Positions 13,901 to 25,760 of a stretch of 64,000 bases of DNA are shown piece by piece; position 1 is the stretch's first letter, and each line of letters opens with the position of its first letter. The stretch covers positions 10,140,816 to 10,204,815 of the forward strand of contig NC_091098.1 in the NCBI RefSeq assembly GCF_024713975.1, written 5' to 3'. The notes beneath the pieces are model-generated. The model had not been told where the DNA came from, searched no databases, and saw only the letters and a list, made by a program, of their open reading frames with translations. The stretch comes from Paralichthys olivaceus (Eukaryota; Chordata; Actinopteri; Pleuronectiformes; Paralichthyidae). The translations under genes were made by a program, and so were the position numbers.

Positions 13901-14405
13901 TGTCAGAGCGGACATGATGATACTTTAATATCAGGAGTATGAGCAGCTTCATCAGAGACAGGCCTCTCCTCAGCTCTGCACCTGACACCTGCAGTGCAGC
14001 CTCAAATGTGGCACAGCACCGCCCCTCAGTGTACAGAATGATGTATTACACCAGTATGAGGAAATTTTACACAGAGATTATTATTTTTTCTCTTTAATGA
14101 AGTATACTTTTTTCAATATATAGGCTCTACATAGATTTGAGCACACAATGTAGACAGCTATACAACTTAAATACAAGTAAGAATATAAATGAAATTACAA
14201 TTAAAATCAAATAAATAATAGCTGAGGGTCTGTTTTCTTCTTCATATGCATCAATTATTTGTAATGCATTGCAAAGTCCTTTACTTATACTGTAAATAGT
14301 GGTCGTGCTTTCAAACATTTACACTTATGGATGAACATTTTTTTTCCCAAAATAAGTAAAGTGTTCAACAGCAAATCACAAGATGATTCCAAATGTAATA
14401 TTCAT
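9351..14405. other. Intergenic, AT-rich, no gene recognised
   Basis: Apart from the CA tract at 10921-10980 and its CA-rich halo, the sequence is AT-rich with only short unrelated open frames. Frames across the CA tract are artefacts of the repeat. No exon of a recognisable family was found on either strand. Confidence 0.6.
10921..10980 (+). repeat. (CA)n microsatellite
   Basis: About 60 bases of nearly perfect CA dinucleotides, with further short CA tracts to about 11190. It generates false open frames on both strands. Confidence 0.95.
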
Positions 14406-14710
14406 TTAAAGAGATAGTTCACCAAAAAATGCCAACAGAGGGGTGGGTGTTTGAGTCCACAAAACACAATTGAAGTAACTAGCAACCACTTCTTCAAACG
14501 CAAATAAAGGAAATGCCAGAAGAAAAAAATGAAATGCCTCTAGGAGCAATATGGAGGCATGTCAAGTTTTTTTTTTTTTGAAGAATTGATCACCATTAAC
14601 TTCAATTGTATTGGATTTGGCTGCAACACTGTTTAACCCTAAAACTCCATCGGTATAGTGGTGAGTAGATAATGAGTGAATTTTCATTTTTGTGTGAACT
14701 ATCCCTTTAA
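14406..14710. mobile_element. MITE with TTAA-flanked inverted termini (piggyBac-like ends)
   Basis: The left end reads TTAAAGAGATAGTTCAC and the right end is the inverse of TTAAAGGGATAGTTCAC, a 17-bp terminal inverted repeat with one mismatch. The TTAA at each extremity would fit a TTAA target-site duplication. The interior has no transposase. It shares internal blocks, such as the one reading 'tctactcaccactat.ccgatgga' on one strand, with the element at 62482-62759 and the fragment at 27798-27895. Its right end lies 13 bp before the xpc promoter element. The superfamily is inferred from the termini only. Confidence 0.8.
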
Positions 14711-14723
14711 GAAGAAGAGGATG

Positions 14724-14737
14724 CGGATGTGACGTCA
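14724..14737 (+). promoter_or_regulatory. ETS/CRE-like composite site upstream of xpc
   Basis: CGGATGTGACGTCA joins a GGAT ETS-like core to a full palindromic CRE (TGACGTCA at 14730-14737). It lies about 180 bases before the xpc start codon. The first 13 bases recur exactly in front of arih2 (25619) and impdh2 (43003). CREs bind CREB/ATF factors and are common in TATA-less housekeeping promoters. Function here is inferred. Confidence 0.6.
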
Positions 14738-14829
14738 AAGCCCTGCCTCCAAAACATCCGGAGCGGAGTTTCTCCTTGTGTAATGAGAAGTGTTGGATAA
14801 GCGGCGGGTTCCTCAGCTTACACAACAGC

Positions 14830-14862
14830 ATGAGTTCGTCTGCAGGGCCGCTGCTCGGCTAG
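14830..14862 (+). promoter_or_regulatory. Possible 10-codon uORF in the xpc leader
   Basis: An ATG at 14830 opens a 10-codon frame ending in TAG at 14860-14862, 55 bases before the xpc ATG. It matters only if transcription starts upstream of 14830, which the sequence does not show. The xpc start has the stronger context (A at -3, G at +4). Confidence 0.3.
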
Positions 14863-14917
14863 TTTGACACAGAGACGTTCAGAAAGAGTTTCTGGAAGAA
14901 GAAGAGAGAGAAGAAAC

Positions 14918-16149
14918 ATGGCGAAGAGGAGAGAGAGCGTTGAGACTCAGGTCAAAACAAAGAAACCGAGGCAGGTGCTGACGGTGAAGAGCAGAACAGC
15001 AAAGGCAGCAAGAGCCAAGAAGAGACAGGCAGGTAGGACAAGTTACTCATTATTCTACTATGGACAAGTCCCCACGGACACAACATGTCCCGCTATACTC
15101 ATCATACTACTACTCTCTGCACATGCGACCACTGTGCATTCAAGATGAATGGGAAAACTGAGATTGTTCACTAAACTTGGTCCGATTACGTGTTGCCACA
15201 GCAGAGGGGCGTGTGTGTCTTCAACTCTGATCAAAGTTAGTTTTTACTTGAAGAAGACGTATAAAATATTCCATGCTAAAGTATTATTGTTTGTTTTGGA
15301 TGTATACTTATAGATACGGGCTGATTTTCAGTGTAGATTAAATTATGCAGGTTCAGTGATACACATGATTAATATCAACTTCAGTAAATCGAGATATTAT
15401 TCATTTATCATAGGGTTGGACAATAAATCAAAAGCAGTAAATGTGCCATTATAACTTTTATATATAATAATAAAGTTTAGCATATCGCAATTCATTGCTT
15501 GTGCTTTGTTCAAGCATGGGGAGGAGGTACAGCACAATTGATCAATATCAGATTTGCAAAATGTTTTACTGCTTATCCAGTGTTTTTAATTCTCTGCTCA
15601 TTAAGACGAGTTTACAAGCAAAGCTGTCACACTGTAAACTTAAAAGAAATACAAATATTTTGACATTTGTGGTGAGAATTATCAGTATTGACTGATATGA
15701 TCATTTTAACTGCAGCTTGAAGCCATTTCTTTATGTCTGTTCGTCCAGATAATGGCATCACAGAGGAAGAGGAGAAACTGGAGAGGAAGATCAAACCCAA
15801 TTCACGTTTGTCCTCAAAATTGGTGGCGAAGAGAAACTCTCCCTCCAAATCCACCACCAGCACCACCACTGATGTCAACACCAGTAAATACTTCCAGTCA
15901 CCAGTCAAGGAGGAGGACATTGGCAGTGAGGACGACTTTGACATGGTGACATCACCACCACCTGTGGTTACTGTAAACGCCAAGAAACCAGAGAAAGAGG
16001 AGGAGGACAGTGAGGAAGACGAGGATGACTGGGAGGAAGTGGAAGGTAAACATCAGCTTTAAAAAATGTGAGCCTGTTGTGTGTAATATCAGTTTCCCAC
16101 TGGTTTGTCAATTTAGAAAATCTTGTAGGGCTATAGCATGTTGTCAGTA

Positions 16150-16212
<63 letters not shown>

Positions 16213-19200
16213 TCCAGGTATTACTCATGTTGTGAGGATGTAAATGTTTCTGTACATGGTTCTTAGTTTAGGTTAGGTTTAAGTGGTAACAATGGTTAAA
16301 GGTTTGAGTAAGTCTACAAGAAATCAATGTAAGACAATGTAATGTCCCCTGAAGTCATGGAGAAACAACTGTGTGTGTGTGTGTTGTGTGTTTTTCAGAG
16401 CTAGCTGAGCCACTGGGTCCAGCTGAAGCATCAGAACCTGTGCTTCCTTCTCAGCCTGTTGAGATAGAGATTGAGACACCAGAAGTCAGGAAAAAGTACG
16501 TGACTCTGTGTTACAGTGTGTACATACTGACTGCATATAATTGAAGTCAAGTTAATTATAGTTGTGAATAAAAACAAGCCTTTGAGAACATGAGGGTCTT
16601 CAGTTAAGTCTCAAATATGTCGACAGAAACCACTTGATTGTAAAACGTACCCTGTTCCGAAGCTTTGTGTCAGCTACAGCAATTACCAATTAAAAGATCA
16701 TTTTACTGTGGTATTTACTACTAATGTTTGTTCGGCATTTACATTGACAACATGAGTTTTGTAGCACGTCCTGTGATCTTTCTTATTTTATTGATCATTA
16801 TTTCTGATTTGCCAGGCAGAAGAGGCAGGCGGAGTTTGAGTCGTATCTGAGGCGGATGATGAACAAATGCAAGAAAGACCTGCTGATAGACACACACAAG
16901 GTGAAAACACACACGCAGCACTTTACCTCATCCCTCTTGCTGCTTCACAGTCTTTTGTCTGAACTGAATTAACTCCAGTTGGATTTTTTTTACCATCACA
17001 AACCTCTGATTGTGTCTCGTCAGGTCCACCTCATGTGCCTGATAGCCAGTGGAATGTTTCGCAACCGTCTGTGCAGTGAACCAGACCTGTTGGCCATCAC
17101 TCTGTCACTGCTGCCCGGCCACTTCAGCATGGTCCTGAAGGAACGCATCGACCAAAACTACATCTCTGGACTGCTCAAATGGTGTGTCCCTTTAAATCAG
17201 ACTGTTAAAACAATGTGTGTGAAATGATGGAGACAATAGAATTGAGCTTGAAATTGACAGGTGTGAACAGGTTAAAATAAATCACCTCTTTCTTCTCTCA
17301 GGTTTAGAGCAACATTCACCCTCAATCCCAGTCTTCCCTATGAGGAGTGTCCGGACCCCCGGGCTCTCCTGGAGAGGCGGCTAGCCAGCCTATCAGCCAG
17401 GAACCACCAGGAGATGACTCAGGTTGGTATTCTGGCACAAAACACAGTCCATTAAATGAAGTGAAATACAGCCTTTGTGTGAATTTACAAGTGGTGGAGG
17501 TCATTCGTTTCCTTGTTTTGTGTTTCCTACAGCTGTTCCTGTTAGTGCTGAGGTCTCTGCAGTTCTTCTGCAGATTGGTTCTTTCTCTGCAGCCGATTCC
17601 TTTGAAACCCCCGTCAGCAAAGGTACCGACAAACTGTTACTGAGCTCTTTAGAGTATTCAGGTGTTAAAGCAGCAGCTGTACCCAACCTGCACACACAGT
17701 TTATTGTAGATCTCTGTCTTCCACCCTTCTCATTAAGTGATCAGTATGTTGGTGTCTAGAAGTCACAAGAATATAAGAGATTACCTGATTAACATGCCTG
17801 TCTTTTTTTACTCCCCAATATTGGTAATATCTGTATTGCACTTATCCAACCAAGGTAACAAAGTGCTTCCCAAACAAATCCATGACAAATAGGGTGGCAG
17901 CCCCCAAAATTCCAGTCTACAAATGTCTTGTTTTGACAGAACAAACTTCTTTTATTGGAACATTTTGACACAAGCACGTTTGTTCTAATAATTACTCAAC
18001 ATGATTAATTTACATTTTTTAATAGTTCTTCTAACATTCTTTCCATGTATCCCCTGGAAACTGCAGAAATAACCTCTAGGGAACGAGAACACCTAGTTTG
18101 GAACTGGAAAATGTTATGCACTTAATCATCAACGTAGCAAAACTAGAGTAGTAAGACAGAAACTGCTACATACTGTATTGCACTATTGCTTTTATATGTG
18201 ACTGCTCATTCCAATATTTTGATTATACAATATTTGCTCATGTTTGATTTTAAAAGACTTGTTTTTACAAATACTAAATGTCTTTCTTCAGGGCAAAGGA
18301 GCAAAAACATCTCCTGGTGCTTCAGGAAAGAGCTGCTCAACCCAAGAAACCTCCAAGACCACCTCCCCTCAGCTGAAGGTCTCTCCTGGCACGAAGAGAC
18401 CAGCTGCAGGGGGAAAAGCCAAGGGAGACAGAGGAGGAAAGAAAGCAAAGAGAAAAGAAAAACCGGAAGAAGAGGAAAAGGCTGTAACATCCGGAGGACA
18501 GAGACCGAAGAACTCAAAGCGCCGCACTATCGCTTCAAAGGTCAGCTACAAGGAGGAGAGCCACAGCGAAGATGAAGAGGTACTAAGCGATGAGGACGAG
18601 TTTAAGGCAAGCAGCGAGGAGGACAGTGAGGATTCAGAGAGTGAAGCTAAACCATCAAAGGGGAAAGGGAGGAAAGTGATAAACAATAAGAACACTGGAG
18701 GGAAAAAAATGGTAAAAGACGAGGGGGACAAAGAGTGGGAAGAAGATGAGGAGGAAGATGAAGAAGGAGAAGGAAAGGTAAATAACAGAACAAAGCGAAG
18801 GAGTGGCAAGAAGACAAAGGGCCCTGGAGCGGACGAATGGATGGAGGTCTATCTAGAAAAAACATCTTCCTGGGTTTGTGTGGATGTTGAGCACGGTGTC
18901 GGAATGCCTCACCTCTGCTCCCAGAATGCAACATCACCAGTGACGTATGTGGTGTCGGTGGACGGGGATGGGTTTTTAAAGGACCTGGGAAGGAAGTACG
19001 ACCCCACCTGGATGACATCATCCAGGAAGAGACGGGTGGATGAAGACTGGTGGGATGAAACGCTCGAGCCATTCCTGGGACCTGAGGACGATAGGGACAA
19101 AAAGGAGGACAAGGAGGTGAGACCCACATCTATTTTATAAACATGGTCAAACTAACACACCCACATGCATGAACTCACCTCTTAAAATCATTGTAAGGTT

Positions 19201-22200
19201 TGATTAATTATTGTGTCTGCCTGGTCTCTTCATGTCCAGGTAGTAAAAGATAATAAGCAGTGGGTCTTACATCAATAATGTTTGGGGAATTGGACCCCTG
19301 TAGCAGCCCAGTGTAAAGTAAACCATAGAATGTTTTATAAAGATGGACAACATTTCCTTACTTTCTCCCATCGTCAGAAATTAAGCCAAAATAGCGACCG
19401 CTGCCATCTTGCACATATAAAGCCAGAGTCTACGCAGTAGCGATTGGGGGATGGCATCAGTGTAGTGATGTCCTGTCGATATACACAAGCTTGACCAATC
19501 ATGAGACAGTTTCAGCTGTCATTCAAGACATATTTTAAATGTTAAATATTTTAAAAGTTTGGTTTTAATTGGACAAACCTAAAAGTTTTGAGAGAAATGT
19601 ATTTGATGTATACTATGATTTTTTCTTTTGTCTCTAGTTAGCCATCAAGACACTTTGGCTTCAGTTTTGCAGAGCAGTCATATCGTCCATCTTTATATCA
19701 ATGAGTCTCTCAGTGAACATTTGAATTCAGTTAATATAAATGAGACATTAAAATGCAAAGTTTTACTCAACATGTTTAATCTCATCAGGTTAAAAGCTCA
19801 GCACCCTTTTACACTCACTGATACCACCCATCTCTCCTGTTCTCCATCCAGCTCCAGAATAAGCTTCTCAACAAACCCCTGCCCATCTCCATAGCGGAGT
19901 ACAAGAACCACCCACTGTACGCCTTAAAGAGACACATGCTCAAGTATGAAGCCATCTACCCTTCAACAGCCACTGTACTGGGATACTGCAGAGGAGAGCC
20001 AGTGTACTCCAGGTCTGTGCTACATTGCATGATATGCATTTATGTCAGTATACATTTTATTTATATAGCACATTTAAAACAACTTGGTTGACCAAAGTGC
20101 TTCACAAGCACAAGGTACAACAAGAAGACTGTAACATGCAATACATAAGAGTAAAAAATAATCAGCTGTGATAAAACGTACTCAACTCCCGAAGCTCCCT
20201 AACTGGAGTGTGTGTATGGAGAAGTTCGGCTAAGTAAGGCGGTGCCAGTCCGTCAAGAGATTTAAAAATGAACAGTAACATTTTTAAATCGATCCTGTGA
20301 TGAACAGGAAGGCAGTGGAGGGTGATACGGTCTCTGTTTTTCTTCTTAGTCAGGAGGTGAGCCGCAGCATTTTGGACGAGCTGCAGGCATTTAACAGATG
20401 ATTGGTCTAAGCCCACATACAGGGAATTGCAGTAGTCAAGTCAATATATATAATATAATCTGTGTGACCCTAATTTATTACAAAAACTGGTTTGGAAAGG
20501 ACTAACGTGTGATTTTTAGTGAAGTGAGTTTCTTCATCCCACTTCAGGGGCTGCATCCTCATTTCCACGTTTCTGGAACAAATATAAATGACTTCGTAAG
20601 AGTCATTCTAGATGTGTGAGGAATATATTCATCTTTGGTCTGAATTTGGAGGAGTCAACAGATGTATCCTCTGTAGGTCTCTGGATCCCTTTGTCCAAAC
20701 TTCATGTGTTTTATTAACCTGGTATTTGCACTGATCCATCTGATCCATCACGTGCATCCATCACTTGAAAAATGACAAATAACAAAGAAACAGGTTGTTC
20801 TGTGAATCTCGGAGGGTTGTAGATAGATTATAATGTATTGGGATATCTACCATTAATCTGGTAGATTCTTGCCAGTTGTCTGTGGTGCTTCCACCCAAAA
20901 AATTATAAAGGTTTTTCAGGTTTACCACTGTTATCAACAGGGAAATGCACTTGCTATAGTTTTCAGTATCCACCTGGTGGTGCTGTATGCTTTTCTCACA
21001 CTCTTGTGTTTGAGTTTTCATCTCCAAAAGTGAACTGCTGGCTGTGAGTGTTTGTTAGGCACTGTTCATGCTGAAGTAAATACATCCTAAATGAACTCAG
21101 AAGACTTTGGGTCTGCGTCTGGTGTTAGAATATCATTTAAATCATCTTTCAAATGGGAATATCAATATTATAAATGCATGTTTTATCTTTTTGTGATGTT
21201 TAAATCTTTCTCTCTAGGGATTGTGTGCACACCCTCCACTCCAAAGACACATGGCTGAAAGAAGCACGGACTGTCAGACTTGGGGAAGAACCATACAAAG
21301 TAAGAGAGAACACTTTGCCCTTCCATCCATCAAGTCTGTTTTTTTCAGTTTGCTTTAAGGAACATCCAAATTAAAACTTCAGTCTGAAAATTAACCACCA
21401 CTGTCTACGATTGCATAGTTTTACCTCACTATGTGGCACCTTATTCATTTTCAAGGGGAGACCTGCTTATTTTTCATGGGTTATTCAGAAAAGCAGTTCA
21501 TGGCGTGCAGCTTTGCCCCCTAAATACCTCTTAGAAGAATTTCCACAGCAGTCACTTAAGTATGAGACTCAGTGGAGCCAAATAAAGCCAGATACACAGT
21601 GAAGTTACTGTAAATGTTTGGTTTAGCAAAGCCCAAGTATTTTATCAGTAGCCTGAAGAAAGATTGATGTGCTGTTGGTCGATGTCAACGCATCAGTTTT
21701 TTAATAAGGCAATGGTATTTTGCTGAGTAGAAGTGTTTTGAATAATTTGAGGAGCAATGGTGCTAATAAATCTAAGTTTGTCTTAATTGGATCAATTAAT
21801 ATCTAGTAACATGGTGCATTGCAGTGGAAACCTTGTCAGCCAGCGCTGATTAGACACAAATATGATAATAATAATAATAATAATTATAGTAGATTTTAAC
21901 AGTTTAAATGTAAAGCAATGATTAATCAAAAGAAGTGAAATACAAAACAAGTAATAAAATATAAAAGACAATGAAATGGGGGTTACAAGATAATGTGGTG
22001 AACATGGCCCCACTAGTTCCATATTTATTCAGTATTCACAGACATGATACTGTTGTTTTAGTTAATTCCCTAACCTGTCTGACTCAGTTGAGATTCAAAA
22101 GTGTTTGTTGGTCGTCTGAACTCAGTCAAGTAGATTGATAGAATATAAATATTCTCTCAATGGTCTCTCTTTCTGTCAGATGGTGAAGGGGTTCTCTAAT

Positions 22201-23527
22201 CGTTCCCGTAAGGCCAGGATCATGTCTGAGCTGAAGGAGAAGAATGACCTTCCTCTGTTTGGAGAATGGCAGACTGAAGAGTACCTACCGCCTATAGCTG
22301 TGGATGGGAAGGTAGAGTCAATGTGGAGACAATTATTCTAATTTTACAGCAGAGAACTTTATCATCTATTATTTTATTTCATTTTGTTGTTGTTTTATCC
22401 TGCTGTGAAGCACTTAGTAAGTTTGTTTAGAAAAGTGCTATACAGATTAGAATATTATCATGATTATTACAATTATTTATTTACGTGTTGTGTGTGTTTG
22501 TTCCCATCAGGTTCCCCGTAACGATTACGGTAACGTCTACCTCTTTAAGCCCTGCATGTTACCGGTAGGCTGTGTTCATCTCAAGCTGCCCAACCTGCAC
22601 CGCGTGGCCAGGAAGCTGGGCATCGAAGCCGCCCCTGCGGTCACAGGCTTCGACTTCCATGGAGGATACTCACACGCTGTGTAAGTCATCTCATTTTTAT
22701 CTGATCTTATCTGCTTGAGTAAATCAATTGAAGTGAGGGAATATGATTATAAATAATCGTTCTCATACAAAATTAATTTTTGTGTTTCAGGACTGATGGT
22801 TACATTGTGTGTGAAGAACATGAGGAGATTCTCAGAGCTGCCTGGGTGGAAGAACAAGAGCTTCAGAGACAGAAGGAGAGAGAGGTGTGTGTGTGTGTTG
22901 ATGATGCACAGAACTGCTTCCTTGTCCTGATAATTCATCATCGGAGGGTGAAGAAATGTATGCACTTGCTGCAGGAATTGTTTGCATGACTTTTCCTTGG
23001 CTACAGTATCTCCCATTGCTGCAGCAAAGCTTTAAGTTAAATATTTTTCTTCATCCCTGAAAGGAGCCTGTTGTGTTAAAAATGCATATGATTTTTCAAT
23101 TGTTGATCATCTAAATCAAAACCAGTTATTTGAAGCCTTCTCTGGACATCCATGCAGTATGCACTAGCTTTTCTTCTCCTCCAATTTCCAGAAACTAGAA
23201 AAGCGGGCAGTCTCCAACTGGACTCTGCTGGTGAAAGGACTTCTGATCAGAGAGAGGCTTCGACAGCGCTACGGCAAGAAGAACCCTGGGTTGGGGAGCC
23301 TCGCTGAGGGAGACAACACCGGTGACCTTTCATCTGATGAGGAGGCAGGTGAGGGTGAAAGTCCAGGAGCTAAGACTGCATCTGAAACTCTGGCTATGTC
23401 CTGGCCTCAAAACAGACAAGCAGAGGAGGAGGACGGAGGGAACAGCAGCGGACTGAAGAAGAGGCAGAAAACAAAACGAGAAAAGAAAGGACAAGACAAA
23501 CATTTGTTTCCCTTTGAGAAGGCGTAA
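14918..23527 (+). CDS. xpc: XPC, DNA damage recognition and repair factor (14 exons)
   Basis: XPC senses helix distortion in global-genome nucleotide excision repair with RAD23B and centrin-2, and recruits TFIIH. Exons: 14918-15032, 15749-16045, 16399-16495, 16816-16900, 17024-17181, 17302-17422, 17533-17622, 18292-19116, 19852-20012, 21218-21299, 22180-22311, 22511-22680, 22791-22884, 23192-23527. All introns are GT-AG and phase holds, giving 920 aa (human 940). The N-terminus is basic. Exon 8 (residues 322-596) carries a long K/E/S-rich acidic insert, then the transglutaminase-like fold ([21 protein letters not shown]). Rad4 beta-hairpin domains follow ([42 protein letters not shown] is the BHD3 signature). 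Last-exon residues about 815-838 form the centrin-binding helix with W819, L822 and L826 at the expected spacing. The start ATG has a strong context. The (TG)n in intron 2 and the LINE piece in intron 9 are intronic. Identification is very secure; exon edges are hand-read. Confidence 0.96.
16149..16211 (+). repeat. (TG)n microsatellite in xpc intron 2
   Basis: About 60 bases of uninterrupted TG, about 100 bases after the exon 2 donor. A dispersed repeat with TTAGGTTTAG-like motifs follows immediately. Confidence 0.95.
16215..16370. repeat. Second copy of the CA/TG-associated repeat
   Basis: It contains 'ttgtgaggatgtaaatg', a gtttaggttaggttt-type run and a further short TG tract at its right edge, ending about 30 bases before xpc exon 3. 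It is a relative of the block at 8280-8590 by shared gtgagga and telomere-like runs. Confidence 0.45.
19324..19535 (+). repeat. Dispersed repeat copy in xpc intron 8
   Basis: Starts with 'catagaatgttttataaagatgg' and shares ordered blocks with 5165-5430 (gcagtagcgattgggggatgg, gtcgata, ccaatcatgag, cagctgtcat). Same orientation as the first copy. Noncoding. Confidence 0.5.
20045..20445 (-). mobile_element. LINE fragment, 3' part of reverse transcriptase ORF
   Basis: On the minus strand an open frame of about 94 codons (from about 20445 down to the stop at 20162) begins [10 protein letters not shown] and continues [31 protein letters not shown] and [10 protein letters not shown]. This series is characteristic of the C-terminal end of fish non-LTR (L2/jockey-type) reverse transcriptases. 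The upstream polymerase core is absent and the left edge carries a 'tttatttatatagcac' tail-like motif on the + strand. It is a 5'-truncated, dead copy inserted antisense in xpc intron 9. Confidence 0.85.
21864..21885 (+). repeat. Short (ATA)n tract in xpc intron 10
   Basis: Seven or so ATA units; ordinary intronic microsatellite. Confidence 0.8.
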
Positions 23528-25436
23528 TATTGGAGATTAAAAACTGTTGATGAATGTTTTTGATGAATCATGGCTGATTACTCTGCTTCTGATAAGTTGT
23601 TCACATGCCTTTAAAGATTGGATAAAATGTGTGGGACAACAGATTTGAAATAGTTTAGGTTAATCTAGTCATCTCTGAAAAGTAGAAGAGGATGACAGAA
23701 AGAAAGGAGGCAGGAGAAGAGGAAGAGGGGAAGGATAAAAATGTTTTTCGAGAACTGATTTTCAGACTGTGTCCATTAAACCTTCTCCACTATCATTGTA
23801 AGTGTGCCCATTTGCTCATATACTGTCTTGTTAGTTTTCTTTATGAGAGCTTAATAGAGATACAGTACGTGCCAGTGTTGAAAAGAGGCATGGTCGATAT
23901 TGAATCTGGAACAGAGAGACATGCCCTCGTGCTGAACAGTTATTCCAGGTTGTCTCGGCTTGAACGAATCAACATGAATGTGAGAACAGGGCTTACAGTT
24001 GTGTGTCTAACATCACATGAAGATGCACTACTGGTCATTTTACCCAGAAAGCTGTTCCACACAGCTCTCTTGCAAATGATCATTGGGTGTGCCTCAAAAA
24101 AACCTGTACAGGGCCTGATGGGCTCAAACCAGGCTCTGCTACTTTCTGCTGTTTCAGTTTACAATGAAGACATATTAGCAGGTTTCTCCGATCTTGCAAA
24201 CATGAGAAGCACGCCAGGATGAACAAATGGAGCACCGCTGTCCATTGTGTTTTTAACTCGTCGCAGTCGTCGCAGCTCACACTTCTTTGTTGTTAGGATG
24301 CTATATACCTGGAGGTTCACTGTTTTTTCTGCTGTTTTCTGGTGTGTCATTGTCAAATTCATCCTCTTTATTTACACTCTGGTCAGTTTCACACTGTGTG
24401 TCTATATGTTTCACAGCAGCTGTAGTATTTAGCAGTTTTTGTATGAAAAGTATTTTTGTAAGAAATAGTAAAAGCAAAACAACCAAAATAATTGTTTGAA
24501 TCTTTTTGAATTGACCTGTGTGTATTTTAAAAATGTGAATTTTTTTATGGTGAGTGTTGAGAAAAGTCTGTGGCCATCATTTATTTTTTCAAATTTCAAA
24601 ATCTTTAAAAGCAACACATCCTTAGTTAAAAATTAAAACAATTTTCACTAGGAATCACATGTCCCTCATCATGTGGCCATGTGGTGTTTGGATGTGTGTT
24701 GATCTGAGATGTATCTACTCAGGCCCTCACTGACCCAGGGGTTCAGAGCTTGTTGCAGGATTCAGGGACACAGGAATGATAGAGACCAGTCAGGCTAATA
24801 CTTAAGACCAAGTTTATATATTTCTCCTAAATTGAAAATTCCCAAAAATCCTAGTCTAAACTTTTATTTCCAAATAATCTGTATCTAACTTTTCATCTAT
24901 ATCTCCTGACTGGACTTGGTGAACGTTTCTTTATGAGCACAAACGGCACCATCAGGTACATTAGTCGATGTATCTCCCTCAACCAAGACCAATTACCAAT
25001 GCATTAACCCCAGCAGCTCGACCCTCTGCTTCTCTTCGGCGCCGCTGAGAAGCGCAGCAGAGTGTCATGCATTATTTATGAAGCCATCGATCTATACCTT
25101 TAACCTAAAGCACTTTGAGTGCTCCGTTTAGATTTAGAGCCACAACACCTGAAGTTACAGTCCAACCTCTGCCACCTGCTGTACAGGCAAGGAAACTAAA
25201 CCCTGAGCGATTTAGACCTGCAGACAATTTGCTGGAGGTAAATCTATGCAGCTGTTAAAAAGTGTTTTAAAGGAACTTGTGTGTTTATATCTGCCATGTG
25301 ATTAAGATAAACTGTCATACAATAAGAAAGACTGTGCAACAGGGCTGGATTCCCAAGAAATGCCAATAAATACAACACTCAAACATTTAGGCACATTGAA
25401 AGGCTAAGGAGTAAAAATGTTTCAGATTACTTTTGA
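23528..25436. other. xpc 3' UTR and xpc-arih2 intergenic space
   Basis: The xpc stop is at 23525-23527. ATTAAA occurs at 23537 and near 23776 and further AT-rich signals near 24640, so the cleavage site cannot be fixed. An open frame from 23692 to 24222 (176 codons, ATG start, + strand) falls here. Its product is not recognised and is described under findings. The rest (24.3-25.4 kb) is AT-rich with no gene seen. Confidence 0.5.
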
Positions 25437-25536
25437 AAATCACTATTAAGGGGGAGAATCGTATGATGGGAAGGAGAGAGAGTGTTGGAGTTTTGGTGCA
25501 GCGGTGGAGAAAGAGCAAAGTGTCCCCGAAACACTT

Positions 25537-25609
25537 AGGGGAGAGGAGAGGAGGGGAGAGAGGAAAGGAAAGGAGAGGAGGGGAGAGAGGAAAGGAAAGG
25601 AGAGGAGAC
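25537..25609 (+). repeat. Pure purine tract, 27-bp unit duplicated
   Basis: About 70 bases contain only A and G. The unit agaggaggggagagagg plus aaaggaaagg is present twice in tandem. The tract ends about 10 bases before the arih2 composite promoter site. Long homopurine mirror-like tracts can adopt triplex DNA and are variable in length; any promoter role is inferred. Confidence 0.75.
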
Positions 25610-25618
25610 TGAGAAAGG

Positions 25619-25632
25619 CGGATGTGACGTCA
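25619..25632 (+). promoter_or_regulatory. ETS/CRE-like composite site of the arih2 promoter
   Basis: CGGATGTGACGTCA, with a complete CRE at 25625-25632. It sits about 130 bases before the putative exon 1 donor. The first 13 bases are identical to the xpc and impdh2 sites. Confidence 0.6.
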
Positions 25633-25639
25633 CTGATAA

Positions 25640-25760
25640 GCACCCTGTAACCGTCTATCTTCCGCCTACCATCCAGCCGAACACTGTGTAACTCGCTCCC
25701 TGGATCCCCCTCACTCTAAACCCTCTCCTGGCTGTCGCCGAGCCGACGCTGCTCTCACAG
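25640..25760 (+). other. Probable arih2 noncoding exon 1 (5' UTR)
   Basis: A CpG-containing segment directly after the CRE ends in ctctcacag|gtaaac, a good splice donor at 25761. No ATG-initiated frame joins it to exon 2, which fits a noncoding leader exon. The transcription start is not determinable, so the left edge is approximate. The intron to exon 2 would be about 3.3 kb. Confidence 0.55.

Noticed and set aside
18776..18786. Apparent splice donor (aaggtaaat) inside xpc exon 8
   Set aside because: The frame stays open and continues directly into the conserved transglutaminase-like region, so it need not be used.
18206..19129. Long minus-strand frames opposite xpc exon 8
   Set aside because: They mirror the K/E/S-rich coding strand, where codon bias removes antisense stops; no family match.
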